64,000 nt of DNA, taken from Promicromonospora umidemergens. Its GTDB lineage: Bacteria > Actinomycetota > Actinomycetes > Actinomycetales > Cellulomonadaceae. Under the pieces are notes generated by a model. It was not told the DNA's origin. It saw only the letters and a list, made by a program, of their open reading frames with translations, and made no database searches. The stretch is taken from the NCBI RefSeq assembly GCF_024171995.1, contig NZ_JAMTCT010000006.1, positions 240,566-304,565 of the forward strand. Direction: 5' to 3'. The translations under genes and the position numbers were made by a program. Of this stretch, positions 33,761 to 43,158 are shown one piece after another (position 1 is the first letter of the stretch; each line of letters begins with the position of its first letter).

Positions 33761-34942
33761 ATGGCCATCGATCCCAGTGCGATCCTCCAGGGGCGCGCGC
33801 CCGGGCGGGCTTCGATCGGAGTGATCCTCGGGATCGTCTTCGCCTCCGTCTGCCTGCTCGTCATCCTCACGTTCGACGCCGTGACGGGTGGCGCCTCGTT
33901 CGTCGTCGGGCTGCTGCTGGCCGTCCTGCCGGTCGCCGTCTGGCTGCCGCTCGTGCTCGCGCTGGACCGGCTGGAGCCGGAGCCGCCGAACGCCCTGATC
34001 TTCGCGTTCCTGTGGGGTGCAGGCGTCGCAGCGCTGTTCGCGAGCATCCTGAACACGCTCGGGCTGTCGCTGCTCACCGAGACCGAGCTCACCGGCGAGC
34101 AGGAGGGCTGGTACGTCGTCGCGACGTTCGGCGCGCCAGTGGTCGAGGAGCTGCTGAAGGGCGCGGTCCTGTTCAGCATGCTGTGGTGGCGGCGGCAGGA
34201 GCTGAACGGGCCGACCGACGGTGTCATCTACGCCGCGATGGTGGGCCTCGGCTTCGCCGCGACGGAGAACATCCAGTACTTCATCGACGCCGTCGAGGTG
34301 GACCAGCTCGGCTACGTGTTCGTGCTCCGGGCCATCGTCTCGCCGCTGCTGCACCCGCTGTGCACGGCGATGACGGGCATCGGTGTCGCGATGGCGGCCC
34401 TGTCGGGGCCCGGCCGGATCCGCCGGACCGCGCCGCTGTACGGGCTGCTCGGTGCGATAGTTCTCCACAGCCTGTGGAACGGCTCCACGAAGTTCGGTCT
34501 GATCGGCCTCGCCGGGGCGTACCTCGTGGGGTTCGCCGTGCTGATCGGGGTCGTCGTGGTCCTCGCGCGAGACCGCCGTCGGATCGTCCAGCTCATCGGG
34601 CACTACCTGCCGCTGTACGGGCCGGTCGGCATCGTGACGCCGGACGACCTGCGCATGCTCTCGACCCTGCCCGGACGCCGGGCGGCCCGCCAGTGGGCCA
34701 GGTCCGTGGGCGGCAAGAAGTCCGAGCGCGCCATGACCGACTACCAGCAGGCAGCCACCGAGCTCGCCCTGCTGCATCAGCGGGCCGGTGCGCAGAGGGA
34801 CCTCGACCCGCACGGCCTGGAGCAGCAGCGGCAGTACCTGGTGTGGGTCATGCAGCAGGCGCGGGCCACGTTCGTGGCCCGCCAGCCGCACCCGCCGGCC
34901 AGCCCGTGGGGCGCCACGGGCTTCGCCCCCCAGGGCCGCTGA
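33761..34942 (+). CDS. PrsW-family intramembrane metalloprotease
   Basis: A 393-residue membrane protein with about eight hydrophobic helices. The PrsW signatures are VVEELLKG (Glu-Glu), GFAATENIQYF, SPLLHPLCTAMTGIG (zinc His) and VLHSLWNG (second His). In Bacillus PrsW cleaves the anti-sigma factor RsiW; here the substrate is unknown. A cytoplasmic tail of about 110 residues follows the last helix. ATG 33761 is preceded by TAGGGT at the leaderless distance. Convergent with the M20 gene, 7 bases between stops. Confidence 0.93.
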   Translation: MAIDPSAILQGRAPGRASIGVILGIVFASVCLLVILTFDAVTGGASFVVGLLLAVLPVAVWLPLVLALDRLEPEPPNALIFAFLWGAGVAALFASILNTLGLSLLTETELTGEQEGWYVVATFGAPVVEELLKGAVLFSMLWWRRQELNGPTDGVIYAAMVGLGFAATENIQYFIDAVEVDQLGYVFVLRAIVSPLLHPLCTAMTGIGVAMAALSGPGRIRRTAPLYGLLGAIVLHSLWNGSTKFGLIGLAGAYLVGFAVLIGVVVVLARDRRRIVQLIGHYLPLYGPVGIVTPDDLRMLSTLPGRRAARQWARSVGGKKSERAMTDYQQAATELALLHQRAGAQRDLDPHGLEQQRQYLVWVMQQARATFVARQPHPPASPWGATGFAPQGR

Positions 34943-34949
34943 CGGAGCG

Positions 34950-36059
34950 TCACACGGTTCGGGTCAGGTCCACGATCAACGCGCGCAGCAGCGCCGTCCG
35001 GTCGGCGATCCGGTCGACGAGGACGTGCTCGTCGTCGGCGTGCGCACCACCGCCGACGGCGCCGAGGCCGTCCAGCGTCGGTGTGCCGACGCCCGCGGTG
35101 AAGTTGCCGTCGGACGCCCCGCCCACCGCCACGCCGGTGAGCGGGGGCAGCCCGGCCGCGGCGGCGATCCGCGAGACACGGTCGAAGAGGTCGGCGGACA
35201 GCGCGCCCTCCAGCGGCGGCCGGTTGATCCCGCCCTCGATCTCGACGGCCGCGTCGGGCAGCACGGGAGCGAGGGACCGCAGGGCGGCGTCGACCCGCTG
35301 CTGCTCGGCGTCCGTCCGCGCCCGGACGTCGACGGCGAACGACGCCTCGGCCGGGACGGTGTTGCGCGTGGTGCCCGCCGTGGCGTCCGTCGGCGTCACC
35401 GTGGTGCCGAGCGCCGGGTCGCCCAGCGCGGCGACGGCGAGCACCTGGTGCGCCAGCTCGACCGACGCGTTCACGCCCTTCTCGGGCTCGAGGCCCGCGT
35501 GCGCGGCCCTGCCCTTCACCAGCACGCGGTAGATGGAGGTGCCCTTGCGCTCCAGCTTGAGCGCACCGCCGTCGGCCGAGGCCTCCAGCACGAGCGCGGC
35601 GTCGGCCCCGCGCGCCTCGTCCTCGATGAGCGTCTGGGACGACGGCGAGCCGAGCTCCTCGTCGCCGGTCACCAGGAGGGTGACCCCGGTCCGGTCGTCG
35701 AGGGAGCCCAGCGCGTGCAGCGCCATGGCCAGGCCGGTCTTCATGTCGAAGCTGCCGGGGCCGCTGAGCACGCCGGCCGCGATGTCGAACGGGTGCGTCC
35801 GGAGCGTGCCGAGCGGCCACACCGTGTCGTGGTGCGCCAGCACGAGCACACGCGTCGGTCCGCCCAGCCGCCACCGCAGGTGGATGCCGAGCCGCTCGGG
35901 CTCCGCGCCCAGGCGCGCTGCGCCCAGCGTGGCCACCAGGTCGGCCGACCGGGCAAGGGCAACGGGGTCCGACGACGGCGACTCGCACTCGACCAGCGTC
36001 CGGAGATCGGCGATCAGGAGATCGATGTCGGACCGGGCGGGCGTCTCGTGAAGTGCCAT
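34950..36059 (-). CDS. M20-family metallopeptidase (ArgE/DapE/CPG2-like)
   Basis: A 369-residue zinc peptidase or deacylase. Metal and catalytic residues are visible: H77 and D78 (VLAHHDTVWP), D105 (GPGSFDMKTG), E134-E135 (TGDEELGS), with the dimerisation domain GRAAHAGLEPEKGVNAS. It resembles carboxypeptidase G2-type enzymes that hydrolyse C-terminal amino acids or N-acyl groups. Cytoplasmic: no signal peptide. TACCGT (36066-36071, minus strand) ends 6 bases before ATG 36059 and there is no strong ribosome site. Confidence 0.93.
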   Translation of the reverse strand: MALHETPARSDIDLLIADLRTLVECESPSSDPVALARSADLVATLGAARLGAEPERLGIHLRWRLGGPTRVLVLAHHDTVWPLGTLRTHPFDIAAGVLSGPGSFDMKTGLAMALHALGSLDDRTGVTLLVTGDEELGSPSSQTLIEDEARGADAALVLEASADGGALKLERKGTSIYRVLVKGRAAHAGLEPEKGVNASVELAHQVLAVAALGDPALGTTVTPTDATAGTTRNTVPAEASFAVDVRARTDAEQQRVDAALRSLAPVLPDAAVEIEGGINRPPLEGALSADLFDRVSRIAAAAGLPPLTGVAVGGASDGNFTAGVGTPTLDGLGAVGGGAHADDEHVLVDRIADRTALLRALIVDLTRTV

Positions 36060-36191
36060 GGAGGCACGGTAGCGGTCCCCTCTCAGAGGGAGAGCAGGCG
36101 CAGCACGAGAGCCGCGGCCGAGACCAGCATCAGTACCGCGGTGGGGCCGACGCCGGGCCAGTCCTTCGCGCGCACGTGCGGCACAGGCCGA

Positions 36192-36211
36192 GCGCCACGA
36201 AGAGGTGGCGC
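36192..36211 (-). terminator. Hairpin downstream of the S15-type hydrolase
   Basis: GCGCCAC-GAAGAG-GTGGCGC, a perfect 7-base stem with a 6-base loop, 38 bases past the stop at 36249. No T-tract. Probable terminator. Confidence 0.55.
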
Positions 36212-36248
36212 CCGGCCCGGGCGGCGTCAGGCTGAGGTGCCGATCGGC

Positions 36249-38078
36249 TCAGGAGTGCGAGACGCCGAGATGGAAGCTGCCCCGCCCCACGCCGGTCAGT
36301 GTCGTCGAGTTCACGGCGACATAGCGCTCCAGGTAGGACGCCTCCTCCCCGTGGGTCGCGACGTCGCCGGCCGGGTCCTGCAGGTCGAGCGAGAGCCGCG
36401 CGTTGCTCACCCGCACGGTGTTGCCGGACGGCTCGGGCACCCAGTTCCAGGAGTTGTAGTTGATCGTCCCGATCTGCACGCCGAGCTGGTGCCCTTCCGC
36501 GAGCGTCCAGTCGGCCGACCTCAGGTCGAACGACAGCCGCCCCCGGCGCTCGATCAGCGCCGCGTTGTCGTCGAACATGGTCGCCCTGCCGTCGGGCGCG
36601 ACGTCCCACAGCCGCACCATCACGTCCCCGACCGCACTCGCGTTCAGCGCGATCGACGGCGTACCCGTGATCCGCACCGCCGACTCGACAGGTGCCGACC
36701 ACGTCCAGTAGGACGATTCGGTGGCACGCGCTGCGGCGCTCTTGGGCGCGAGCGAAGGAGCGATCGAGGGCGCGAGCGCCGGCGCGTTCTCCATGTCCCA
36801 TCCGTCGACCCGGCTCGCTCTCGGTCCCGGCTGCCGCGGCCCGCCGTCGTCCACATAGGCGCCCTTGCGCAGCCGCACGCGGGTCGAGCCGTCGGCCTCG
36901 GGCCACGTGTCCTGCGCACGCCAGGCGCCGGTGCTGTCCTGGATCGCGTACGCCGGGTCGTCGACGCTCGGCTCGACGCCCTTGAGGAACTCGTCGTAGA
37001 ACCGCATCACCTCGTCGAAGAAGCCCTCGCGCCCCATGGCGAGGCGCCCGTCGGAGACGTCGTTGCCTCGCACGTGGTCCCACGGGCCGAGCCAGCCGCG
37101 CTCCACGCCCGTGTGGTTGTCGAGGAAGAGCTCCATGTCCTCGGGCTTGGTGTTGGGCTCGATGAAGCCCTGGGTCACGAACAGCGGCGTGTCCGTGCCT
37201 GCGGCGTCCTCGGCCAGGTTGCGGGCGTCCCAGTACTCCGACTCGACGTCTGGCTCGTCGGGGTCCGACAGGTTGTTCGCCAGGCACTCCGGGTGCCGCA
37301 CCTCGTAGCGGGCGTTCTTCGCGTACCGCTTGCTGTCGCCCTTCATGGGCTTCATGGTGGCGATGGAGTTGTACGCCTCGGGTGTGCCCGTCAGGTTCGG
37401 CCGGGCGACCTTGTTGCTCCACAGGTAGTTGTACATGTTCCACAACGGCTCCTGGGCTACCACCGCCTTGAGCGGCTCGAGGCCCAGGTTGTTGCCGGCC
37501 AGCCCGGTGAGGGCGTCGTACGACTTGCCGTACATGCCGACGTCGCCGGTGGACCACCGCCGGCTCGCGGACCACTCGATCGCCGCGGCGATGTCGGCCT
37601 GCTCACCCGGACCCGCCCAGTCGAGGCAGCCGGTGCTGCCGCCGTAGCCACGGATGTCCACCATGACAAAGGTGTACTCGTTCGCCATGAGGTCGGCGCC
37701 GTCGACGAAGTCGCGGAACCTCGCGGACGGACCCACCACGTCCCAGCGCTCCGGCCCGGTCTGCCCGGCGTGCGCGAAGTACGGCCCGATCGAGAGGATG
37801 ACCGGCGTCCGTACGTTCGGGCCGAGGTGGGCGGGCCGCAGGATGTCAGCGTGCAGCTCCACGCCGCCCGACGACGGGAAGTACGCCTGCGTCCACGCCG
37901 CACCCTCGGGCACGCGCTCGTTCTCGTCGTGGGTGACGGGGTCGCCTGCGGCCGTCGTCGTGCCGCTGGCAACGGCCCCGGCCGGGCCGGCGACCGCGGC
38001 GGGCACGCCGGCGAGCATGAGCGTGACCGCTGCGGCGACCGCGGGCGCAGTCCTGCTGAGTCTCGTACGAAGTCTCAT
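36249..38078 (-). CDS. Secreted CocE/NonD (S15-type) hydrolase
   Basis: A 609-residue alpha/beta hydrolase of the X-Pro dipeptidyl-peptidase/cocaine-esterase family. A Sec signal peptide covers about residues 1-36. The nucleophile is S186 in GMYGKSYDAL, with DIRGYGGSTG upstream, and WLGPWDHVRGND carries the active-site His. The C-terminal jelly-roll domain includes DVMVRLWDVAPDG. AGGGAGG precedes ATG 38078 by 8 bases. Extracellular; substrate may be Xaa-Pro peptides or esters. No operon partners. Confidence 0.92.
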   Translation of the reverse strand: MRLRTRLSRTAPAVAAAVTLMLAGVPAAVAGPAGAVASGTTTAAGDPVTHDENERVPEGAAWTQAYFPSSGGVELHADILRPAHLGPNVRTPVILSIGPYFAHAGQTGPERWDVVGPSARFRDFVDGADLMANEYTFVMVDIRGYGGSTGCLDWAGPGEQADIAAAIEWSASRRWSTGDVGMYGKSYDALTGLAGNNLGLEPLKAVVAQEPLWNMYNYLWSNKVARPNLTGTPEAYNSIATMKPMKGDSKRYAKNARYEVRHPECLANNLSDPDEPDVESEYWDARNLAEDAAGTDTPLFVTQGFIEPNTKPEDMELFLDNHTGVERGWLGPWDHVRGNDVSDGRLAMGREGFFDEVMRFYDEFLKGVEPSVDDPAYAIQDSTGAWRAQDTWPEADGSTRVRLRKGAYVDDGGPRQPGPRASRVDGWDMENAPALAPSIAPSLAPKSAAARATESSYWTWSAPVESAVRITGTPSIALNASAVGDVMVRLWDVAPDGRATMFDDNAALIERRGRLSFDLRSADWTLAEGHQLGVQIGTINYNSWNWVPEPSGNTVRVSNARLSLDLQDPAGDVATHGEEASYLERYVAVNSTTLTGVGRGSFHLGVSHS

Positions 38079-38237
38079 CGAGGCGTCCTCCCTGGGACCC
38101 AGGTCTGAGTGCCCGGGTTTACCTGAGAGGTTAGAGAACGTTCAGCCGTAATGCCCCGAAAGCCGAGCGGCACCGCCCAGGCGGGCCACGAGCTGCTGGT
38201 TGCCGAGTTCTCGGTCATGAGACTCCTGCGGAACGGC

Positions 38238-38993
38238 TCAGCCGCGCAGGCCCAGGAACTCCGCCACGCGGTCCGACGCCGGTGCCGCCCGCAGCTCACC
38301 CGGGGCAGCAACCTGCAGCAGCCGCCCGCTGTCCATCACGCCGACCCGGTCCGCCACGGCGGACGCCTCGGTATGGTCGTGCGTGACGAACACCGCCGTC
38401 GTCCCGGTCTCGACGAGCGCGACACGCACCTCGCCCGCGAGCCGTTCCCGCAGCTGGCGGTCGAGCGCGGACAGCGGCTCGTCCAGCAGGAGCAGACGCG
38501 GCCTCGGCGCCAGGGCTCGCGCGAGGGCCACGCGCTGCTGCTCGCCACCGGACAGCGTGGGAACGGCCCGCCGCTCGTAGCCCGCCAGGCCCACCAGGTC
38601 GAGCAGCGCGGTCACCCGGGCCTCCCGTTCGGCCCGGGACAGCTCCTGGATCTCCAGCCCGTAGGCCACGTTCCGTCCCACGTCCCGGTGCGGGAACAGC
38701 TGGCCCTCCTGGAACATCAGCCCGAACCGGCGCTTGTGCACCGGCACCCCGGCGAGGTCCTCACCGTCGTAGACGACGTGGCCCTCCGACAGCGGCTCCA
38801 GCCCGGCCACCGCGCGCAGCAGCGACGACTTGCCGCACCCGCTGGGGCCGAGCAGCGCGACCACCTCGCCGGGTGCGACCGTCAGCGACACCTGGTCCAC
38901 CGCGGTCGTGACCCCGGCCGATCCCCCACCGCGGACAGAGCCTGACGAGGCCCCGTACCGGACCGAGACGTCCCGAACTTCCAGCCCTGCCAT
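38238..38993 (-). CDS. thiQ: Thiamine ABC transporter ATP-binding protein
   Basis: A 251-residue ATPase. Walker A GPSGCGKSS (49-57), signature LSGGEQQ (147-153), Walker B LLLLDEP (167-173) and a switch His (THDH) are intact. The ATG at 38993 overlaps the permease stop (ATGA). It powers the permease and binding protein upstream; the TPP riboswitch ahead of the operon assigns the substrate as thiamine or a precursor. Ends with LGLRG after AAPASDRVAEF, as in the Fe/thiamine subfamily. Confidence 0.92.
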   Translation of the reverse strand: MAGLEVRDVSVRYGASSGSVRGGGSAGVTTAVDQVSLTVAPGEVVALLGPSGCGKSSLLRAVAGLEPLSEGHVVYDGEDLAGVPVHKRRFGLMFQEGQLFPHRDVGRNVAYGLEIQELSRAEREARVTALLDLVGLAGYERRAVPTLSGGEQQRVALARALAPRPRLLLLDEPLSALDRQLRERLAGEVRVALVETGTTAVFVTHDHTEASAVADRVGVMDSGRLLQVAAPGELRAAPASDRVAEFLGLRG

Positions 38994-40690
38994 CAGAACT
39001 CCCCTCCGGCGCGCTCGTCGCGCAGCTGCTCCGCCACCATCATCACCGTCGCGGTCAGCACCGCGAGCACCACCGATGCCGCGAGCGCCATCCCGTAGTT
39101 CTCCGCACCGGGCCGCCCGATGAGGCGGTAGATCACGACGGGCAGGGTGGCGCCGTCGGGCCGCGCGAGGAACGACGTCGCGCCGAACTCACCGAGCGAC
39201 ACCGCGAACGCGAACCCGGTGGCCAGGCCGATCGACCGCAGGGCGATCGGCAGGTCCACGGTCCGCAGCACGCGGCCCGGTCCGGAACCGAGCACCGCGG
39301 CGACCTCGCGCAGCCGGGGGTCGATCGCCCGGAGCACCGGCAGCACGGTGCGCACGACGAGCGGTACGGCGACGACCGCCTGTGCGACGGGGACGAGCAG
39401 CCCCGAGGTCCGCAGGTCGACGCCGAAGACCGGCTGGTCCATGGTGATGAGGAAACCGAAGCCGACGGTCACGGCGGAGACGCCGAGCGGGAGCATGAAC
39501 AGCCCGTCGAGCGTGCCCACGGCACGGCGCGCGCCGGCCGACCGCGGTCGGCGGGACACCACGAGTGCCACGAGCCCTCCGACGACCAGGGAGATCACCG
39601 TCGCGGTCAGGGCGACACGCAGCGAGGTCGCCGTGGCCTCCCACACGGTCACCACCAGCGCGTTCCGCTCGCCCGTGGTCCCGAGGGCCACGTAGTTCCC
39701 CAGGCCCCATGACCCGTCCGGCTCGCGGAAGGAGCGGGCCACCAGCCCGGCCAGCGGCAGCACCATGAGCCCGACGACGATCGCCGCACCCACCAGCGCC
39801 GCCGTCACGTCCTGGGGCGACCGCCAGGACAGCCGCCGGGCCGAGCCCTGGGCCGACACGAGGTGCAGCGCAGCCTCGCGGCGGCTGCGCGCCCGGGCCG
39901 AAACGGCCAGGGCACCCGAGATGACCACGAGCTGCATGACCGACAGCACCGAGGCCGACCGCAGGTCCAGGAACTGGGTGGTGCGCGTCCAGATCTCGGT
40001 CTCGATGGTGCCGTACCGCACCCCGCCGAGCACCAGGACCACCCCGAACGCCGTGGCGCAGAACAGGAACACCACCGAGGCCGCCGACGCGACGGCCGGC
40101 GCGAGGGACGGCAGGGTCACCGTCCGGAACACGCGGGCGGGGCTAGCGCCGAGGGAGGCCGCCGCCTGCTCGGTCCGGGGGTCGAGGCGCTCCCAGAGCC
40201 CGCCAACGGTGCGCACCACCACCGACACGTTGAAGAAGACGAGCGCGACGACGATCCCCGCCAGCGATTCCTCCAGCCCGAGGAACCCGAGGGTGCCGCC
40301 GGGCGCGAACAGGGTGCGGAACGCGACGCCGACCACGACGGCGGGCAGCACGAACGGCACGGTCACGAGCCCGCGCACGAGGCTGCGCCCCGGGAACGAC
40401 CGCCGGTACAGCAGGTAGGCGAGCGGCAGGCCGAGCAGCACCGAGAAGGCGGTGCCGAGCACGGCCTGGGTCAGCGTGATCCCGACGAGCTGCCAGGTGC
40501 GCGGACGGAGGAGCACCTCGGTGAAGCCGGTGAGGTCGACCACGCCGTCGGGCATGAACCCGCGGACCACGAGCGCGGCGACGGGCCAGGCGAAGAAGAT
40601 CGCGAGGAAGCCGAGCGGAACGGCGACCGCCGCCGCCCACAGCAGCGGCGCGGCCGCGCGCCGGCTCAGCCGAGCACTGTCGCGGTCCAC
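38993..40690 (-). CDS. thiP: Thiamine ABC transporter permease (two fused halves)
   Basis: A 565-residue membrane protein with about twelve helices, containing two permease units in one chain. Each has an EAA loop: EQAAASLGASPARVFRTV in the first half, LREVAAVLGSGPGRVLRTV in the second. This double architecture is normal for ThiP and FbpB. I placed the start at GTG 40690, inside the last 25 bases of the binding-protein gene; no ribosome site is obvious and the exact start is uncertain by a few codons. Confidence 0.9.
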   Translation of the reverse strand: MDRDSARLSRRAAAPLLWAAAVAVPLGFLAIFFAWPVAALVVRGFMPDGVVDLTGFTEVLLRPRTWQLVGITLTQAVLGTAFSVLLGLPLAYLLYRRSFPGRSLVRGLVTVPFVLPAVVVGVAFRTLFAPGGTLGFLGLEESLAGIVVALVFFNVSVVVRTVGGLWERLDPRTEQAAASLGASPARVFRTVTLPSLAPAVASAASVVFLFCATAFGVVLVLGGVRYGTIETEIWTRTTQFLDLRSASVLSVMQLVVISGALAVSARARSRREAALHLVSAQGSARRLSWRSPQDVTAALVGAAIVVGLMVLPLAGLVARSFREPDGSWGLGNYVALGTTGERNALVVTVWEATATSLRVALTATVISLVVGGLVALVVSRRPRSAGARRAVGTLDGLFMLPLGVSAVTVGFGFLITMDQPVFGVDLRTSGLLVPVAQAVVAVPLVVRTVLPVLRAIDPRLREVAAVLGSGPGRVLRTVDLPIALRSIGLATGFAFAVSLGEFGATSFLARPDGATLPVVIYRLIGRPGAENYGMALAASVVLAVLTATVMMVAEQLRDERAGGEF

Positions 40691-41754
40691 CGCTCGATCC
40701 ACTCGTCGCGGTGCTCGCTCACCTCGGTGGGCTCCACCTCGAACGGCGCGTCGGCCTGGGGCGCGAACTTCTGCCAGTCGGCGGGCAGCTGCACCGAGGA
40801 GTCGGCCGGGTACATGTACATCGACTCGGGCAGCGCGGACTGGACGTCCTCGGTCAGCAGGAAGTCGACGAGCGCCTGCGCGCCCTCGGGGTTGTCGGAC
40901 CCCGCGAGCACTCCCGCGTACTCGACCTGCCGGAAGCACGTCTCCAGCAGGGCGCTGGTGGTCGACCCCGAGCCGTCCTCGTTCACCGTGAACGCCGGCG
41001 ACGTCGCGTACGACAGCGCGAGCGGACGTTCGCCGCCCTCGCCCGCACCCGAGAAGTCCACGTAGTAGGCGTCCTCCCACGAGTCGGCGACCTTGACACC
41101 GTTGTCCACGAGGGACGTCCAGTAGTCCTCGAACCCGTCCTCGCCGAACGCCCCGATGGTCGCCAGCAGGAACGCGAGCCCGGGGGACGACGTCGCGGGG
41201 TTGGTCACCACGAGCAGGTCGCGATACTTCGGGTCGGCCAGGTCGTCCAGGGTCTTCGGTACCTCGAGGTCGGACTTCTCGAACCACGCCTCGTCCGCGT
41301 TCACGCAGACGTCGCCCTGGTCGATCGGGGTGAGCGCCCCGCCGAGCTGCTCCGCGCCTTCGGGCAGCCCCGCGGGCGTGTACTCCTCGACCACGCCCTC
41401 CTCCAGAGCACGGGAGGCGAACGAGTTGTCGATGCCGAACACGGCGTCGCCGAGCGGCGCGTCCTTGGTGAGCACCAGCTGGTTCACCAGCGTTCCGGCG
41501 TCGCCGGCCGCGCTGACCTCGAGGGTCAGGCCGGACTCCTGCTCGAACCGGTCGACCAGCTTCTCGTCGAGGGCCCACGAGTCGTGGGTCACGAGGGTCA
41601 CGGTGCCAGACGCCGACGGGTCGCCCGCGCCGGTCCCGTCGCCGGACCCGGAGCCGTCGGCACAACCGGCGACCAGCAGCGCCATGGAGGCCGCTCCGGC
41701 GATCGCTCCAGCACGGATGGTGCCACCGTGGGCACCGGAAAGACGCAACATCAT
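40666..41754 (-). CDS. thiB: Thiamine-binding lipoprotein
   Basis: A 362-residue ABC binding protein. Lipoprotein signal ends in LLVAGC (C31), then a Gly/Ser/Asp linker and VTLVTHDSWALDEKLVDRFEQESG, typical of TbpA/ThiB. PLGDAVFGIDNSF and VCVNADEAWF are ThiB-like pocket segments. ATG 41754 (or the adjacent ATG 41751) is preceded by GGAGGAAG, which lies in the 3' end of the TPP aptamer, so ligand binding should block translation. First gene of a three-gene importer. Confidence 0.94.
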   Translation of the reverse strand: MMLRLSGAHGGTIRAGAIAGAASMALLVAGCADGSGSGDGTGAGDPSASGTVTLVTHDSWALDEKLVDRFEQESGLTLEVSAAGDAGTLVNQLVLTKDAPLGDAVFGIDNSFASRALEEGVVEEYTPAGLPEGAEQLGGALTPIDQGDVCVNADEAWFEKSDLEVPKTLDDLADPKYRDLLVVTNPATSSPGLAFLLATIGAFGEDGFEDYWTSLVDNGVKVADSWEDAYYVDFSGAGEGGERPLALSYATSPAFTVNEDGSGSTTSALLETCFRQVEYAGVLAGSDNPEGAQALVDFLLTEDVQSALPESMYMYPADSSVQLPADWQKFAPQADAPFEVEPTEVSEHRDEWIERWTATVLG

Positions 41755-41758
41755 GCCT

Positions 41759-41845
41759 CGACTTCCTCCGCCGGTGTTACCCGGATCAGGTTCAAGGGTC
41801 TGCGGTTGTCCGCACTCTCAGCGCCCTGGGGGCGCTCCCCTGTCG
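41759..41845 (-). ncRNA. TPP riboswitch (THI element)
   Basis: On the minus strand the aptamer contains GGGGAGC, CTGAGA, ACCCTTGAACCTGATC and GGGTAACACCGG, the invariant bases of the thiamine pyrophosphate riboswitch, closed by a CGAC/GTCG P1 stem (41842-41845 with 41759-41762). The ribosome binding site of the thiamine-binding protein is part of the aptamer's 3' strand (41762-41769), so control is probably translational. Confidence 0.96.
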
Positions 41846-41888
41846 TGTCCAGCCAGCCTACCGGCCCGTCGGAGGCTACGGTGTAGAG

Positions 41889-42170
41889 GTGGTCGATATT
41901 GAGACGCAACAGACACTCGCCGAGAAGCTCGGCACTCTCGCCCTGACGCTCGCGGCCGGCTGGGTCGCGCAAAAGGCGGTCAGCATGATCTGGAAGGGTG
42001 TGACCGGCAACGACGCACCCAACAAGCCGGACGACCCAGAGCTGGACCTGGTGCAGGCCACCGTGTTCGCGGCGGTCGCGGCGGGGACGGCGGTGTTCGC
42101 GAAGCGCCTGGCGACGAAGGGCGCGTCAAAGGCGGCCCTGCGGATCGCCGCCCGTCGCTCGGCCCGCTGA
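41889..42170 (+). CDS. DUF4235 small membrane protein
   Basis: Ninety-three residues matching the actinobacterial DUF4235 family: LGTLALTLAAGWVAQKAVSMIW forms a first membrane segment and VQATVFAAVAAGTAVFAKRLATKG a second, with a basic tail. Function unknown. GTG 41889 has TACGGT ending 6 bases upstream. The promoter region is shared with the divergent thiamine operon, 43 bases from the aptamer. Confidence 0.85.
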   Translation: MVDIETQQTLAEKLGTLALTLAAGWVAQKAVSMIWKGVTGNDAPNKPDDPELDLVQATVFAAVAAGTAVFAKRLATKGASKAALRIAARRSAR

Positions 42171-42193
42171 CCGGTCCAGCCCCGGAGCCCGGC

Positions 42194-42970
42194 TCAGTGC
42201 GCCACCTTGCGTGGCCGCCGGGTGAGCAGCGGGTCGTGCCCGCGCGGTCTGCCCACGGGCTCGACACCGTCGAGCGCGCGGGTCAGCGCCACCTGCGTGA
42301 TGCCGCCCGCCTCGCCCTCGGCCCGCAGCCCGGTCATCACCTGGTCTGCCGCCAGGCGCAGCGGGATACCCGCCCGGCCGGCGGCCTCGAGCAGCAGCTG
42401 ATCGGCCGTCTCGGCGGACACCCTGCTGACCGCCATGATGACGCCCTTGGCCTGCTCGATCACGGCCTGGCTCACGAAGGCACGGGTCACCACGGCGGAC
42501 GACCGCCGGGCCAGGGCCTCCTTCTGGACCGGCGTGGCATCCACGACGTATCCGACCAGCTCCGGCGGGTGGCTCGGGCCACCCCGCGAGCCCTGACCGA
42601 TGACGACCACCGACCGTGTACGGCCCTTCCGGTCCACGATCCGGTGCGAGCAGGCGAACGGCCTGCCGAGGCGGAGCGCCTCGGCGGCGGCGCGGACCAC
42701 CCGGCTCCGGTCGTCCGGATGCTTGCGGGAGCTGAGCGCCTCGAGGCCTGGTTCCACCTCGTGCCGCTTCCAACCGTGCATGGTGTAGATCTCGTCCGAC
42801 CACCACCAGCTGCCTGTCGACAGGTCGACGCGGAAGCGACCGACCAGCAGGTTGGTGCCAAGGCCCAGAGCATGTGCCAGGTCGCCCGCCGAGAAGCTCG
42901 GTGGCCGTGTCGCGACATCGCCCCCGGCACCGTCCACAACACTGAGCGCGGGCTGTTTGAAAGAGGACAT
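42194..42970 (-). CDS. PAS-ANTAR regulator
   Basis: A 258-residue protein. A PAS-like domain (about residues 38-125: TGSWWWSDEIYTMHGW, HPDDRSRVV) is followed by an ANTAR RNA-binding domain (about 150-205: VIEQAKGVIMAVSRVSAETADQLLLEAA). ANTAR proteins act as antiterminators by binding paired hairpins in nascent RNA. GGGAGG lies 6 bases before ATG 42970; the longer frame upstream is not PAS-like. Divergent from the FAD/Rieske oxidoreductase and the heptose cluster, so it could respond to the same signal, but targets are unknown. Confidence 0.88.
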   Translation of the reverse strand: MSSFKQPALSVVDGAGGDVATRPPSFSAGDLAHALGLGTNLLVGRFRVDLSTGSWWWSDEIYTMHGWKRHEVEPGLEALSSRKHPDDRSRVVRAAAEALRLGRPFACSHRIVDRKGRTRSVVVIGQGSRGGPSHPPELVGYVVDATPVQKEALARRSSAVVTRAFVSQAVIEQAKGVIMAVSRVSAETADQLLLEAAGRAGIPLRLAADQVMTGLRAEGEAGGITQVALTRALDGVEPVGRPRGHDPLLTRRPRKVAH

Positions 42971-43158
42971 CTCAACCTCCCAGATCCGATGTGGACTGGA
43001 AGCCGCTTCATGACTCCGCCGCCACTGATTGTAGAGCGGTTCGCACACTTCGACAGCCCGGCGGGCCATCCCGTGGTGCCTGCGCGCTGCGAGTGCCAGG
43101 CCCTCGTGCCAGCCTGAGACCGCCCACAGCGACCGACCACCTGCACCGGAGGTGCACC

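Noticed and set aside
36083..36175. A 30-residue hydrophobic open frame on the minus strand (ends VLMLVSAAALVLRLLSL)
   Set aside because: Looks membrane-like but has no ribosome site or promoter and overlaps the spacer after the S15 gene; too short to support.
34788..38108. An 1106-codon open frame on the plus strand
   Set aside because: Covers the M20 and S15 genes in antisense and has no domain-like sequence; the minus-strand proteins carry intact catalytic motifs.
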